From NCBI RefSeq assembly GCF_003058195.1, contig NZ_QBUH01000005.1, forward strand, positions 248,001 to 312,000: a DNA stretch of 64,000 nucleotides, read 5' to 3'. The DNA is from Elizabethkingia sp. YR214. Its GTDB lineage: Bacteria; Bacteroidota; Bacteroidia; Flavobacteriales; Weeksellaceae. The notes beneath the pieces were generated by a model. It was not told the DNA's origin, searched no databases, and saw only the letters and a program-made list of their open reading frames with translations. This document shows, one piece after another, positions 43,647 through 53,372 of the stretch. Position 1 is the stretch's first letter. Each line of letters opens with the position of its first letter. The translations under genes were made by a program, and so were the position numbers.

Positions 43647-44921
43647 ATGTATCAATATGTAAGTGCCGAGGAGGCTATATCTGTTATTAAAAGTGGTGAC
43701 AGAATATTTTCCCACGGTAGTGCCTGTACTCCCAATTATTTATTAAACGAACTTGCCAATCAGTCTTCCCGCTTTAAGGATATAGAAATGGTATCCATCA
43801 CCCAACAAGGTGCTGTAGCTATTGCAAGACCAGAATATAAAGATAATTTCCATATCAACTCCCTGTTTGTGTCGACTCCTGTAAGAGAGGCTGTAAACTC
43901 GGACAGAGGCGATTTTGTCCCTATTTTCCTTAGCGAAATTCCGATTCTCTTCAAAAATAATATACTACCGCTGGATGTAGCTATTATTACAGTTTCTCCT
44001 CCGGATAAACATGGTTACTGTACATTGGGAACTTCAGTTGATATTGCGAGATCTGCTGTAGACTCGGCTAAAATAGTTATCGCTATTGTCAATCCTAAAA
44101 TGCCAAGAACTCATGGTGACGGAATGGTTCATGTGAACAGAATCGACAAAATGGTATGGCATGAGGAAGAACTAATGACAATAGATTACGGATCTAAAGT
44201 TGGAGAGGAAGAGGCACTGATTGGAAAACATGTTGCTGAACTTATTGATGACAGAGCTACAATACAAATGGGTATTGGTACAATACCGGATGCTGTCCTT
44301 AAATGTCTGGGAAATCACAAGGATTTGGGTATTCATACAGAAATGCTGAGTGATGGTGTTATTAACCTTATTAAAGATGATATTGTTAACAACAAATACA
44401 AAGGTTTTCATGACAACGTAAGTATTACCAGTTTTTGCTTTGGGACTAAAAAACTCTATGACTTTGTAGATGATAATCCTTCTATAGCTTTCTTAGACGT
44501 TCAGCATGTGAACTTCCCTATCAATATTATGAAAAATCATAAAATGCATGCCATAAATTCCGCTATAGAAATTGATCTTACAGGACAAGTTTGCGCGGAC
44601 TCTATTGGCACTTACCAGTACAGCGGTATTGGGGGGCAAATGGATTTTATGAGAGGAGCTGCGCTTAGTGAAGGCGGGAAACCTATTATGGCGCTTACCT
44701 CACGTACAAAAAAAGGTGTTCCGAGAATTGTTCCATTCCTGAAGGAAGGAGCTGGTGTAGTAACAACCCGAGGTCACATTCATTATGTAGTAACTGAATA
44801 TGGTACAGCTTACCTGTATGGTAAAAATCTGAGACAGAGAGCTAAAGCACTTATAGATATCTCTCATCCGGATGACAGAGAGATGTTGGAAAGAGCTGCT
44901 CATGAAAGATTTAAAAACTAA
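43647..44921 (+). CDS. Acetyl-CoA hydrolase/CoA-transferase family (Cat1/4-hydroxybutyrate CoA-transferase-like)
   Basis: The 424-residue protein has the family I CoA-transferase fold: HGSACTPNYLL, SPPDKHGYCTLGTSVD, QMGIGTIPDAVL, GIHTEMLSDG (Glu of this segment is the acyl-enzyme nucleophile in the family) and the C-terminal EYGTAYLYGKNLRQRA. Members move CoA between acetyl, propionyl, succinyl or butyryl groups. In this cluster, tyrosine yields fumarate and acetoacetate, so it may activate acetoacetate or a related acid; that is inferred from position. It is not the two-subunit SCOT type. Confidence 0.88.
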   Translation: MYQYVSAEEAISVIKSGDRIFSHGSACTPNYLLNELANQSSRFKDIEMVSITQQGAVAIARPEYKDNFHINSLFVSTPVREAVNSDRGDFVPIFLSEIPILFKNNILPLDVAIITVSPPDKHGYCTLGTSVDIARSAVDSAKIVIAIVNPKMPRTHGDGMVHVNRIDKMVWHEEELMTIDYGSKVGEEEALIGKHVAELIDDRATIQMGIGTIPDAVLKCLGNHKDLGIHTEMLSDGVINLIKDDIVNNKYKGFHDNVSITSFCFGTKKLYDFVDDNPSIAFLDVQHVNFPINIMKNHKMHAINSAIEIDLTGQVCADSIGTYQYSGIGGQMDFMRGAALSEGGKPIMALTSRTKKGVPRIVPFLKEGAGVVTTRGHIHYVVTEYGTAYLYGKNLRQRAKALIDISHPDDREMLERAAHERFKN

Positions 44922-44983
44922 CAATTGTTAGTGGCATTCGCTAAAAAATAGTATTTTGCATTTCATAATCTAAAAGTAAAAAA

Positions 44984-46114
44984 ATGTCTACATTAACATT
45001 CGCCGAAAAGATTGCGCAGGCAGAAAACTTCCTGCCAATCAATGGTACAGACTATATTGAATTTTATGTTGGTAATGCCAAACAAGCCGCACACTTCTAT
45101 AAGACAGCATTCGGATTTCAGTCAATTGCATATGCAGGCCCTGAAACTGGGGTTAGAGACCGTGCTTCTTACGTACTTCAGCAGGGAAAAATTCGTCTGA
45201 TTCTTACTACAGGACTTAGATCAGATAGTTCGGTTTCAGAACATGTAAAGAAACACGGTGACGGTGTAAAAGTTTTAGCACTTTGGGTGGATGATGCTTA
45301 TAAAGCATTTGAAGAAACTACTAAAAGAGGTGGAAAACCATATCTGGAACCTGTTACTTTAACCGATGAATACGGTGAAGTGAGAATGTCCGGAATCTAC
45401 ACTTATGGCGAAACGGTACATATGTTTATAGAAAGAAAGAATTACAGCGGAACATTTATGCCTGGCTATGAGAAGTGGGAAAGCGATTATAATCCTACTG
45501 AAACAGGTCTATTATATGTAGACCACTGTGTCGGAAATGTAGGCTGGGATCGTATGGTTCCGACTGTTGAGTGGTATGAAAAGGTAATGGGATTTGTAAA
45601 TATTCTATCTTTTGATGATAAGCAAATCAATACAGAATATTCGGCACTAATGTCTAAAGTAATGTCTAACGGTAATGGTTATGCAAAATTCCCGATCAAC
45701 GAACCTGCAGAAGGTAAAAAGAAATCTCAGGTAGAAGAATATCTGGATTTCTACGAAGGCGAAGGTGTACAACACATTGCTGTAGCTACAAAAGATATTA
45801 TTCATACTGTAGGCGAACTAAAAAAGCGTGGTGTAGAATTCCTTTCTCCACCTCCGGAAGCTTACTATGACATGGTACCTGACAGAGTTGGCCACATCGA
45901 TGAAGACATCAAAAAACTTCAGGATCTTGGAATCCTTATCGATTGTGATGAGGAAGGTTACCTTCTTCAGATCTTTACTAAGCCTGTAGAAGACCGTCCT
46001 ACCCTGTTTTTTGAAATTATCGAAAGACATGGAGCCCAGAGTTTCGGAGCTGGTAATTTCAAGGCTCTATTTGAAGCTTTAGAAAAAGAACAAGCAAGAA
46101 GAGGAAATTTATAA
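44984..46114 (+). CDS. hppD: 4-hydroxyphenylpyruvate dioxygenase
   Basis: At 376 residues it is of full length, with two vicinal-oxygen-chelate domains and the iron ligands His181 (YVDHCVGNV), His264 (GVQHIAVAT) and Glu344 (LFFEIIER). It converts 4-hydroxyphenylpyruvate to homogentisate, the substrate of HmgA. It lies 62 bases after the CoA-transferase gene. Confidence 0.95.
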   Translation: MSTLTFAEKIAQAENFLPINGTDYIEFYVGNAKQAAHFYKTAFGFQSIAYAGPETGVRDRASYVLQQGKIRLILTTGLRSDSSVSEHVKKHGDGVKVLALWVDDAYKAFEETTKRGGKPYLEPVTLTDEYGEVRMSGIYTYGETVHMFIERKNYSGTFMPGYEKWESDYNPTETGLLYVDHCVGNVGWDRMVPTVEWYEKVMGFVNILSFDDKQINTEYSALMSKVMSNGNGYAKFPINEPAEGKKKSQVEEYLDFYEGEGVQHIAVATKDIIHTVGELKKRGVEFLSPPPEAYYDMVPDRVGHIDEDIKKLQDLGILIDCDEEGYLLQIFTKPVEDRPTLFFEIIERHGAQSFGAGNFKALFEALEKEQARRGNL

Positions 46115-46156
46115 TGTTTGGATTAATTTTTGTCTTAGTTTTACTAAATTTATAAG

Positions 46157-46648
46157 ATGAGAAAAATACTTCTGGTTTTAACTCTTATTACCGCCGGTAC
46201 AATAGTACAGGCTCAGAGTTATGGTGCTATTATCAAAAAGCTGGACAGGCTAAGCAGTGAAAATTCAGGAAAGGATTATGATGAATTTATTCTGGAAGGA
46301 AAGAAATTCATTACTGTAAAAGATTCTACAGATCATTCTGAAAAGCATATCCTGGAATTCCGTCCGAACAATCAGGTTACAATGATTGAGATTATTGAAG
46401 ATAAAAGTACAAAACAGGAATACTCCAACATCTTTACAGGTGATGTCGTAAGAAATCACAATGCGGTATCTATAAGGCTTGATAAACTGGAAGACAAAGC
46501 AATGAGCTATCCTTTAACCTATAATTTATTACTAAGTCATCGTAAAGGTTACTATTACTTTACTAATATCAATACCCGTGAAAAATGGATTGAGATTCAT
46601 TATCTGGATAAAGCAAAAGAATCTAAAAAAGTACAGAAGAGAAAATAA
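46157..46648 (+). CDS. Small exported protein of unknown function
   Basis: The 163-residue protein has a signal peptide (residues 1-20, TIVQAQ) and a mature part of mixed beta/helix with a Lys/Arg-rich end (KAKESKKVQKRK). No family is recognised. It sits between hppD and fahA on the same strand with gaps of 42 and 96 bases. It may simply be carried by the operon; nothing in it suggests an enzyme of tyrosine breakdown. Confidence 0.75.
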   Translation: MRKILLVLTLITAGTIVQAQSYGAIIKKLDRLSSENSGKDYDEFILEGKKFITVKDSTDHSEKHILEFRPNNQVTMIEIIEDKSTKQEYSNIFTGDVVRNHNAVSIRLDKLEDKAMSYPLTYNLLLSHRKGYYYFTNINTREKWIEIHYLDKAKESKKVQKRK

Positions 46649-46744
46649 TCTTCGATAAATAACAAAACTCAGGTTCAAGGAAATGTTGTATTTTTAGTAC
46701 ACATTTTTTTGAACCTTTTTATTAAATAAAATTCTATTTAATTT

Positions 46745-47992
46745 ATGAAATCATTCGTAGAAAATTCCGAATCAACAGATTTTTCAATATACAATATTCC
46801 TTTTGGTGTTGCAGTATTCAACCAGGAATACATTGCGTGCGCTACAAGAATTGGCAATCAGGTAATTGATCTTGCTACTCTTTACGACGAAGGCTACTTC
46901 GAAAACATTGACGGTCTGGATGATAATATCTTTGAAGCTTATACCCTAAATCCTTTTATAGAATTGGGTAAACCTATTACCACAAAAGTAAGAGAAAGAA
47001 TACAGGAATTATTAACAGAGGGTTCTACTCTTTCAAAAGACGAGATAGCTATAGAAAGCTGCTTTTTCGATTCTGAAGACGTACAAATGATGCTGCCTCT
47101 GCATATCCCTAATTATACAGATTTCTACAGCAGCATAGATCATGCAACTAACGTAGGCTCACTTTTCCGTGATCCGGAAAATGCGCTTTTTCCAAACTGG
47201 AAACATCTTCCTGTAGGTTATCACGGAAGAGCTTCTTCAATTGTAGTTTCCGGAATCAATATCCACAGACCAAAAGGACAAATGAAACCGGCAGATCAGG
47301 ACAAACCAATATTCGGTCCGTCTAAGCAATTGGATTTCGAACTGGAAATGGCTTTCATTACCAATAAAGACACCGAGATGGGGGAATCTATCTCTACAAA
47401 AGATGCTGAAGACGCTATCTTTGGAATGGTAATCTTCAATGACTGGAGTGCAAGAGACATCCAATCTTGGGAGTATGTACCATTAGGGCCATTTTTAGGC
47501 AAGAATTTCGGATCTTCTATCTCTCCATGGATTGTCACCCTGGAAGCACTGGATATATTCCGTATAGAGTCTCCTAAACAAGATCCTGAAGTATTGGAGT
47601 ATCTTCAGTTCGAAGGAAACAAAAATTTTGACATACAACTGGAAGTTTATATTCAGCCAGAAAACGGAGCTGAAAATCTTATTTCAGAAAGTAATTACAA
47701 GTATATGTATTGGAATATGGCTCAGCAACTTGCTCATCATACTATAAACGGTTGTAATATTGAAGTTGGGGACATGTATGCCAGTGGTACAATATCCGGA
47801 AAAGATCCTAAATCATTTGGCTCTATGCTGGAACTGACATGGAGAGGTTCTAATCCACTAAAACTTTCCGATGGTACAGAGCGTAAATTCATTGAAGATA
47901 ATGACACTGTTATTATGAGAGCGTATAACGAAAAAGATGGAAAACGTGTAGGCTTCGGCGAGGTAAAAGCGAAAATACTTCCATCAACTTAA
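46745..47992 (+). CDS. fahA: Fumarylacetoacetase
   Basis: The 415-residue protein matches FAH: an N-terminal SH3-like domain (NIPFGVAVFNQEYIACATRIG), then YTDFYSSIDHATNVG with the catalytic His and the metal-site acids, PVGYHGRASSIVVSG, and the C-terminal GDMYASGTISGKDPKSFGSM. It splits fumarylacetoacetate into fumarate and acetoacetate, the last step of the pathway. Maleylacetoacetate isomerase is not seen in the window. Confidence 0.95.
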   Translation: MKSFVENSESTDFSIYNIPFGVAVFNQEYIACATRIGNQVIDLATLYDEGYFENIDGLDDNIFEAYTLNPFIELGKPITTKVRERIQELLTEGSTLSKDEIAIESCFFDSEDVQMMLPLHIPNYTDFYSSIDHATNVGSLFRDPENALFPNWKHLPVGYHGRASSIVVSGINIHRPKGQMKPADQDKPIFGPSKQLDFELEMAFITNKDTEMGESISTKDAEDAIFGMVIFNDWSARDIQSWEYVPLGPFLGKNFGSSISPWIVTLEALDIFRIESPKQDPEVLEYLQFEGNKNFDIQLEVYIQPENGAENLISESNYKYMYWNMAQQLAHHTINGCNIEVGDMYASGTISGKDPKSFGSMLELTWRGSNPLKLSDGTERKFIEDNDTVIMRAYNEKDGKRVGFGEVKAKILPST

Positions 47993-48025
47993 TAACCACA
48001 AAAGACACAAAAGTTTCATTCCAGA

Positions 48026-48412
48026 ATGCTTACTCAGGACTATCTAAAAGACTTAACCTATAAAATAAACGGAGCTTGTATTGAAGTTCACAAAATTTTA
48101 GGTCCTGGACTTTTAGAAAGTATATACCATAAATGTTTGGAAGAAGAATTTAAATTAAGAAATATTTCCTTTGTTTCTCAGTCCAAAATTTCTTTAAACT
48201 ATAAAGGTAAATTCCTGAACTGTGATTTCTTTTGTGATTTTCTAATTGAAGATGCTATAGTTTTAGAGCTAAAGTCGGTTTCAGAAATTAATGATATACA
48301 CAGAGCTCAATTAATCAGCTATATCAATTTAATGAAGAAGCCTAAAGGAATATTAATAAATTTCAATGTAAAAAACCTCTACCATGAAGGACAAGAAACT
48401 TTTGTGAGCTAA
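48026..48412 (+). CDS. GxxExxY protein
   Basis: The 128-residue protein has the defining GACIEVHKILGPGLLESIY segment (G-x2-E-x3 to Y pattern) and a core DFLIEDAIVLELKSV that resembles the Asp...Glu-x-Lys metal site of PD-(D/E)XK nucleases. Family members are common in Bacteroidota as single genes of unknown role. It is 33 bases after fahA. Phylogenetically mobile families of this type often insert into operons; base use is not clearly different from neighbours. Confidence 0.88.
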   Translation: MLTQDYLKDLTYKINGACIEVHKILGPGLLESIYHKCLEEEFKLRNISFVSQSKISLNYKGKFLNCDFFCDFLIEDAIVLELKSVSEINDIHRAQLISYINLMKKPKGILINFNVKNLYHEGQETFVS

Positions 48413-48476
48413 TATTTTGAACAACTAAAATAATAACTCTACTAAACTTTTGTAACTTTTATGGTTAAATAATAAT

Positions 48477-49301
48477 ATGAAGTCAATCCTGCCACAAGAT
48501 ATACCCGGACAACAATTACAAACAATAATGCAGACAGCAATAGCACCAAGGCCTATTGCTTTTGCAAGTACTGTAGATGCTGAGGGCAATGTAAATTTAA
48601 GCCCGTTTAGCTTTTTCAATATGTTCAGTACTAAACCTCCGATTATTATTTTTTCTCCTTCCAGAAGGGTAAGAGATAATACTACAAAACATACATTGCA
48701 TAATGTACACGATACTCCTGAAGTAGTAATCGGAATTGTAAATTTCCCGATTGTACAACAAGTTTCTCTGGCAAGTACAGAATATGAAGAGGGTGTAAAT
48801 GAGTTTATAAAAGCAGGATTAACAATGAAGCCTGCAGACCTTGTAAAACCACCATTAATTGCCGAATGTCCTGTAAATTTCGAATGTAAAATCAATGAAA
48901 TAAAATCATTGGGAGAAGAAGGTGGTGCCGGAAATTTGGTGATATGTGAAGTTATAAAAATTCACATCCGTGAAGAATATCTGAATGAAGAAGGAAATCT
49001 GGATCAGAGAAAACTAGATCTGGTTGCACGGTTAGGCGGAAATTGGTATTCCCGTAATACAGCCGACAATCTTTTTGAAGTTCCGAAGCCTTTAGTTACT
49101 AAAGGAATTGGTCTTGACAAATTACCCAAACAAATAAGATACAGCATTATTTTCACCGGAAACGATCTTGGAATGCTGGCTAATATCGAATCTTTGCCGG
49201 AAGGAAGTTTCAGCGATCAGAAAGAGATTCATGAGAAGGCTCAGGAATTATTATTAAAAAATAATATTGAAGAAGCCTGGAAAATTTTAAAAATCAGTTA
49301 A
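48477..49301 (+). CDS. Flavin reductase-like FMN-binding split-barrel protein
   Basis: The 274-residue protein has the flavin-reductase-like motif IAPRPIAFASTVDAEGNVNLSPFSFFN, then SPSRR and the E-x2-EGVNEF region. Family members bind FMN and either reduce flavin for monooxygenases or act as oxidoreductases. In Bacteroidota, this protein often lies near fahA/hppD genes, as here, but its contribution to aromatic catabolism is not established. The M28 peptidase gene starts one base after the stop. Confidence 0.88.
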   Translation: MKSILPQDIPGQQLQTIMQTAIAPRPIAFASTVDAEGNVNLSPFSFFNMFSTKPPIIIFSPSRRVRDNTTKHTLHNVHDTPEVVIGIVNFPIVQQVSLASTEYEEGVNEFIKAGLTMKPADLVKPPLIAECPVNFECKINEIKSLGEEGGAGNLVICEVIKIHIREEYLNEEGNLDQRKLDLVARLGGNWYSRNTADNLFEVPKPLVTKGIGLDKLPKQIRYSIIFTGNDLGMLANIESLPEGSFSDQKEIHEKAQELLLKNNIEEAWKILKIS

Positions 49302-49302
49302 T

Positions 49303-50223
49303 ATGAAAAATATTGCAATACTTGCATTTGGTCTGGCTTCAGGCTTATATTTCTCTCAGGAAATAAAGGAAACAAGAATTAAAGAAATTGTATCAACATT
49401 GGCCTCTGATGAAATGAAAGGCAGAAAGTTTGGTACTGAAGAAAATCTGAAAGCTGCCCAGTATATCGCTGAGCAATTCAAGCAGAACAAGCTGGATTAC
49501 TGCTATGGTGATTCCTATCTTGTACCTTTTACCTATAAAGACGGAAAAACTTATTACAATGTATGTGGTGTAAAAAAAGGAACTGAGGATAGCTATATCG
49601 CTTTCGGAGCTCACTTTGATCACATTGGAGAGGCAAAAGAAGGTGAGGATAAAATCTTTAATGGTGCAGATGATGATGCCAGCGGTGTAAGTACAGTTAT
49701 CGGTTTATCCGATTATTATAAAGAAAAAAAGACCAAAGAAGGACTTATTTTTATGGCCTTTAATGGTGAAGAAATAGGATTAGTGGGTTCTAAATATCTG
49801 GCTAATGACGAAAAATTCCAGACTTATATTCCTAAAATAAAAGCTTTGTTCAATTTCGAAATGCTGGGAACACCTTCTGCTTTTGGATTAAATAAAGTAT
49901 ATATGACAGGGCACGATCAGTCTGATCTGGACGAGATTATTAATGCCAATGCTCCGAAAGGCTTCGAAGTAGCTCCTGATCCTTACTTATCTGAGAAATT
50001 ATTCTTCCGTTCCGACAATGTAAATTTTGTAAAGAAAGGTATTGTTGCCCACTCCTTCTCTACTGTGGATATGGAACATCAAAATCATTACCATCAGGTA
50101 AATGATGATATTAATGTCATCAATACTCAGAATCTCACTCAGATTGTTAATAGTTTTGCTAAAACAATTGATCAACTGATGAAAAAGGACTTTAAACCTA
50201 AATATGTAAAGCCACTTCAATAA
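49303..50223 (+). CDS. Exported M28 zinc aminopeptidase
   Basis: Signal peptide (about residues 1-18) and the M28 metal motifs: GAHFDHIG (His), NGADDDASGVS (bridging Asp), FNGEEIGLVGS (catalytic Glu-Glu), later FRSDNVNFVKKGIVAHSF. 306 residues, normal for single-domain M28. It releases N-terminal amino acids in the periplasm or outside. It is probably translated from the flavin-reductase transcript (1-base gap). Confidence 0.93.
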   Translation: MKNIAILAFGLASGLYFSQEIKETRIKEIVSTLASDEMKGRKFGTEENLKAAQYIAEQFKQNKLDYCYGDSYLVPFTYKDGKTYYNVCGVKKGTEDSYIAFGAHFDHIGEAKEGEDKIFNGADDDASGVSTVIGLSDYYKEKKTKEGLIFMAFNGEEIGLVGSKYLANDEKFQTYIPKIKALFNFEMLGTPSAFGLNKVYMTGHDQSDLDEIINANAPKGFEVAPDPYLSEKLFFRSDNVNFVKKGIVAHSFSTVDMEHQNHYHQVNDDINVINTQNLTQIVNSFAKTIDQLMKKDFKPKYVKPLQ

Positions 50224-50225
50224 AT

Positions 50226-50257
50226 AAAAAAAGGATGAAATTATTCATCCTTTTTTT
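50226..50257. terminator. Bidirectional hairpin terminator
   Basis: Stem AAAAAAAGGATGAA/TTCATCCTTTTTTT with a short loop between convergent genes. Confidence 0.85.
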
Positions 50258-50290
50258 ATTTTACAATAAGCAATTATGTTTTCACACTCT

Positions 50291-51133
50291 TTATAGTACT
50301 CTATCAAGAAACTCTGTTGAGTAATTAATTACTTTTTCCAAATCCGTTGGTAAAGTATCATTACTCCATGGTTCTCTTCCACCAAAAACATGATCCGCTC
50401 CATCAATAATTTTTAGCTCAGAATTCTTTGCCCACTTGTGTAACAGCTCAGCTTCTTTTATTTTTACTGCTTCATCCTCAGTCCCATGAATAATCAGATA
50501 AGGCTTTTGAAGATTCTGTGCTGCCTTTTGTATATCTAATTCGGATTCATTTTCCCGGAAGTTTTCATAAAACTGCCAGTAGTGAGGCATTTCCTGCTTT
50601 GTTCTCCCGTTAGTTACATAGAAAACTCCATTTTCTCTGTATCGTTCTAATCGATCATTTTTCGGGAATCGGGTTACAAAATTATTAACTCCTGCTAATG
50701 TAATCAATGCCTTAACTTTTGGATCCCTTTGCGCCTGCAAAACAGTATCACCACCACCTCTGCTATGCCCAATAATTGAAATCTTTTCAGCATCCACCTT
50801 AGGATGGTTTTCAAAATAATTGATAACCTTCTGATAATCGGACAACTCTTTTGTATAATTATTATTTCCAAAAGCTTCCAGATCACCAAAATTATCCGGA
50901 TCATTTATAGTTGTTCCGTTATGTGAAAAGTTGAATTTAACAAAGAAATATCCTGCCTTTGCAAATGCTTCTGCCATTAGTCCCCAGGTTCCCCAATCTT
51001 TATAGCCTTTATAACCATGTGCAAAGATTACTAAGGGTAACTTTTCTTCAGTTTCCGGATAATAAGCATCTGCCAGAAATCTTTGGGTTTCAGGGTTTTC
51101 TATAAGGATATTTTTTTCTGTTATGATGTTCAT
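50291..51133 (-). CDS. Alpha/beta hydrolase, dienelactone-hydrolase-like
   Basis: The 280-residue cytoplasmic protein has the oxyanion segment VIFAHGYKGYKDWG, the nucleophile elbow GHSRGG and the C-terminal IHGTEDEAVKI and GADHVFGG blocks holding Asp and His. The fold suggests an esterase or peptidase; the substrate is unknown. It stands alone, transcribed towards the M28 gene. Confidence 0.88.
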   Translation of the reverse strand: MNIITEKNILIENPETQRFLADAYYPETEEKLPLVIFAHGYKGYKDWGTWGLMAEAFAKAGYFFVKFNFSHNGTTINDPDNFGDLEAFGNNNYTKELSDYQKVINYFENHPKVDAEKISIIGHSRGGGDTVLQAQRDPKVKALITLAGVNNFVTRFPKNDRLERYRENGVFYVTNGRTKQEMPHYWQFYENFRENESELDIQKAAQNLQKPYLIIHGTEDEAVKIKEAELLHKWAKNSELKIIDGADHVFGGREPWSNDTLPTDLEKVINYSTEFLDRVL

Positions 51134-51167
51134 TTTTATTTTTAAAGTTAAACAATGAATTCCATCT

Positions 51168-51202
51168 AAAAAAGAAAGCTGCCCTTTAAAAGAGCAACTT
51201 TC
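51168..51202 (-). terminator. Terminator after the first M13 peptidase gene
   Basis: A 13-pair stem (with two G-T pairs) between 51174 and 51202, GAAAGTTGCTCTT against AAGGGCAGCTTTC on the minus strand, followed by six T. Confidence 0.75.
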
Positions 51203-51225
51203 CGCTTATATAAATTATTATTTGA

Positions 51226-53298
51226 TTACCAGATTTTAACTCTGTCCTCAGGTTTCTTATACAATTTATCACCTGGCTTCACATCAAACGCTTTGTAGAA
51301 AGCATCAGTATTTACTAATGGACCAAAAGCTCTGAATTCTCCCGGGGCATGCTCATTAGTTTTAATCTGATTGATTGTAGCTTTCTCCGTCATCAATGTT
51401 CTCCATACGGTAGCCCATGACATAAAGAATCTTTGATCTTGTGTAAATCCACTGATCTTTCCTGGATTACCTTTATCTTTCAGGTACATCTGCAGTGCAT
51501 CATAAGCCACATTTACGCCACCAAGGTCACCAATATTTTCTCCATTAGTAAACTCACCATTGATGTGCGTTCCTTTTACTGGCTCGTACTGACTAAACTG
51601 TTTTGCCAGCTTTGTTGTAGCATCCTTAAAGTTCTTCAAGTCAGCATCAGACCACCAGTTAACCAAATTTCCGTCACCATCGAAAGTAGCACCACTATCA
51701 TCGAACCCATGAGACATCTCGTGACCAATTACAGCACCAATTCCACCAAAGTTAACCGCAGGATCTGCTTTGATGTTAAAAAATGGTGGCTGTAGAATTG
51801 CTGCAGGGAATACAATCTCGTTGTTTGTAGGATTGTAATATGCATTCACAGTTTGTGGAGACATTCCCCACTCTGCCTTATCTACTGGCTTACCAATTTT
51901 ATTTAATTCTCTCTGATAGCTCCATTCGGATACTTTCTGAAGGTTAGCATATAAAGAGCCACCATCTTTCACTGATGTTTGCTCAAGCTTAGTATAATCT
52001 TTCCACTTATCCGGATATCCTACTTTTACAGTGAATTTATTCAGTTTATCTAAAGCTTTTACTTTAGTTTCAGAAGACATCCATGTTAAATCATTAATAT
52101 GTTTAGCAAAGCTTTTCTTCAGATAATCAATTAGCGTTAGCATTTCTGTTTTAGACTGCTGAGGGAAATATTTTTCTACATACAGTTTACCGAAAGCTTC
52201 TCCAAGAACTCCGTTGATAAGAGAAAGTCCCCTTTTGTTCATTGCTCTTTGCTCTTTTTGTCCTCTTAGATACTTGCTGTAGAAGTTAAACTGAATATCA
52301 TCCAGTTTTTGATCTAAACGCCCGGCATTAGAAGAAATAAGGTGGAATTTCAGGTAATCTTTAATTAACGGAATATTTTGCTCTGTAAGGAACTTATCCA
52401 GGTTTTTAACATAGTTTAATTCACCTACAATAACTTTATTTGTATTTACCCCTACAGCTGTCAGATAAGCTGGTAAGTCTACATTTTTTACCAACCCTTT
52501 CAGTTGATCCATAGTCTCCGGATTATACTGAAGATTGGCATCGCGAATCTGCTCTACGGTAAGCAATGACTTCGCCATATCTTTCTCGTAAGCAAAAATA
52601 TTTTTAGCAGTTTCAGCTGAATTCTTATACCCTAAAATATCTAAAATTGAAGCAATATATTTCTGATATTCAGCTACTGTTTTAGCATTTTCAGCATTCT
52701 CTTTCTGATAGTAATCTCTACCTAAACCTAAATCTGCTGCACCAAGGTAAACAGCATTCATTTTAGAATCTTTTAAATCAGCATCTACACCCCACTCATA
52801 GAAAGGATTGAACCCTTGTCTTGTCGATTCTTTTAGATAAGACTGCAGATCATTAAGGTTTTTAATAGCATCAATTTTTGCTAAGTCAGCCTGAACAGGC
52901 TTAATACCATCTGCGTTTCTCTTATTCATGTCCATGAAAGTCCCGTAGAGATCCTGAATTTTCTGACCTTCACTACCTTTTGAAAAAGAGTCTTTCAGAA
53001 TATTGTTCAAGATTGTCAGAGACTGATTGTCTGTAGCTTCAGCAAGTTCATTAAAAGCTCCCCAACTTGATTTGTCAGAAGGAATTTTTGCTGTTTTCAT
53101 CCAGCTACCGTTTACGTAATTGTAAAAATCATCTTGTGGACGTACTTTTCTATCCATATTTTCCAGATGAAGGCCTTCATCTTTCATTGTCGAACTTTTT
53201 GTACTTTGAATTGTTTTTGTATTCTTTTTTTGAGCCATTACTACTCCTGTTGAAAGAAGTGAAACGGCCACTAACAGACTGGTAGTCAATTTTTTCAT
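51226..53298 (-). CDS. Exported M13-family zinc metallopeptidase (neprilysin/PepO-like), copy 1
   Basis: The 690-residue protein has a signal peptide (about 1-22, ending VVMAQ), a short linker, then the full M13 structure with HEMSH at residues 526-530 and the third ligand Glu587 in GENIGDLGG; the final KKPEDRVKIW ends in Trp as the family does. M13 enzymes cut small peptides. No N-terminal membrane anchor remains after cleavage, so it is periplasmic or outer-membrane associated. A paralogue lies at 55402. Confidence 0.94.
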   Translation of the reverse strand: MKKLTTSLLVAVSLLSTGVVMAQKKNTKTIQSTKSSTMKDEGLHLENMDRKVRPQDDFYNYVNGSWMKTAKIPSDKSSWGAFNELAEATDNQSLTILNNILKDSFSKGSEGQKIQDLYGTFMDMNKRNADGIKPVQADLAKIDAIKNLNDLQSYLKESTRQGFNPFYEWGVDADLKDSKMNAVYLGAADLGLGRDYYQKENAENAKTVAEYQKYIASILDILGYKNSAETAKNIFAYEKDMAKSLLTVEQIRDANLQYNPETMDQLKGLVKNVDLPAYLTAVGVNTNKVIVGELNYVKNLDKFLTEQNIPLIKDYLKFHLISSNAGRLDQKLDDIQFNFYSKYLRGQKEQRAMNKRGLSLINGVLGEAFGKLYVEKYFPQQSKTEMLTLIDYLKKSFAKHINDLTWMSSETKVKALDKLNKFTVKVGYPDKWKDYTKLEQTSVKDGGSLYANLQKVSEWSYQRELNKIGKPVDKAEWGMSPQTVNAYYNPTNNEIVFPAAILQPPFFNIKADPAVNFGGIGAVIGHEMSHGFDDSGATFDGDGNLVNWWSDADLKNFKDATTKLAKQFSQYEPVKGTHINGEFTNGENIGDLGGVNVAYDALQMYLKDKGNPGKISGFTQDQRFFMSWATVWRTLMTEKATINQIKTNEHAPGEFRAFGPLVNTDAFYKAFDVKPGDKLYKKPEDRVKIW

Positions 53299-53313
53299 AA
53301 TATTATTTTAACG

Positions 53314-53338
53314 AAAAGCCTATGTATAGGCTTTATAA
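53314..53338 (-). terminator. Possible weak terminator
   Basis: Stem AAAGCCTA/TAGGCTTT around a 4-base loop, downstream of the 53373 gene and just upstream of the M13 start. It could also be a 5'-leader hairpin of the M13 gene. Confidence 0.4.
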
Positions 53339-53372
53339 ATTTACACAATGAGTAGATAAAATCACTGAAAAG

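Noticed and set aside
51433-51795. 120-codon plus-strand frame; a counterpart exists at 55741-56004
   Set aside because: Both are shadows of the two paralogous M13 genes.
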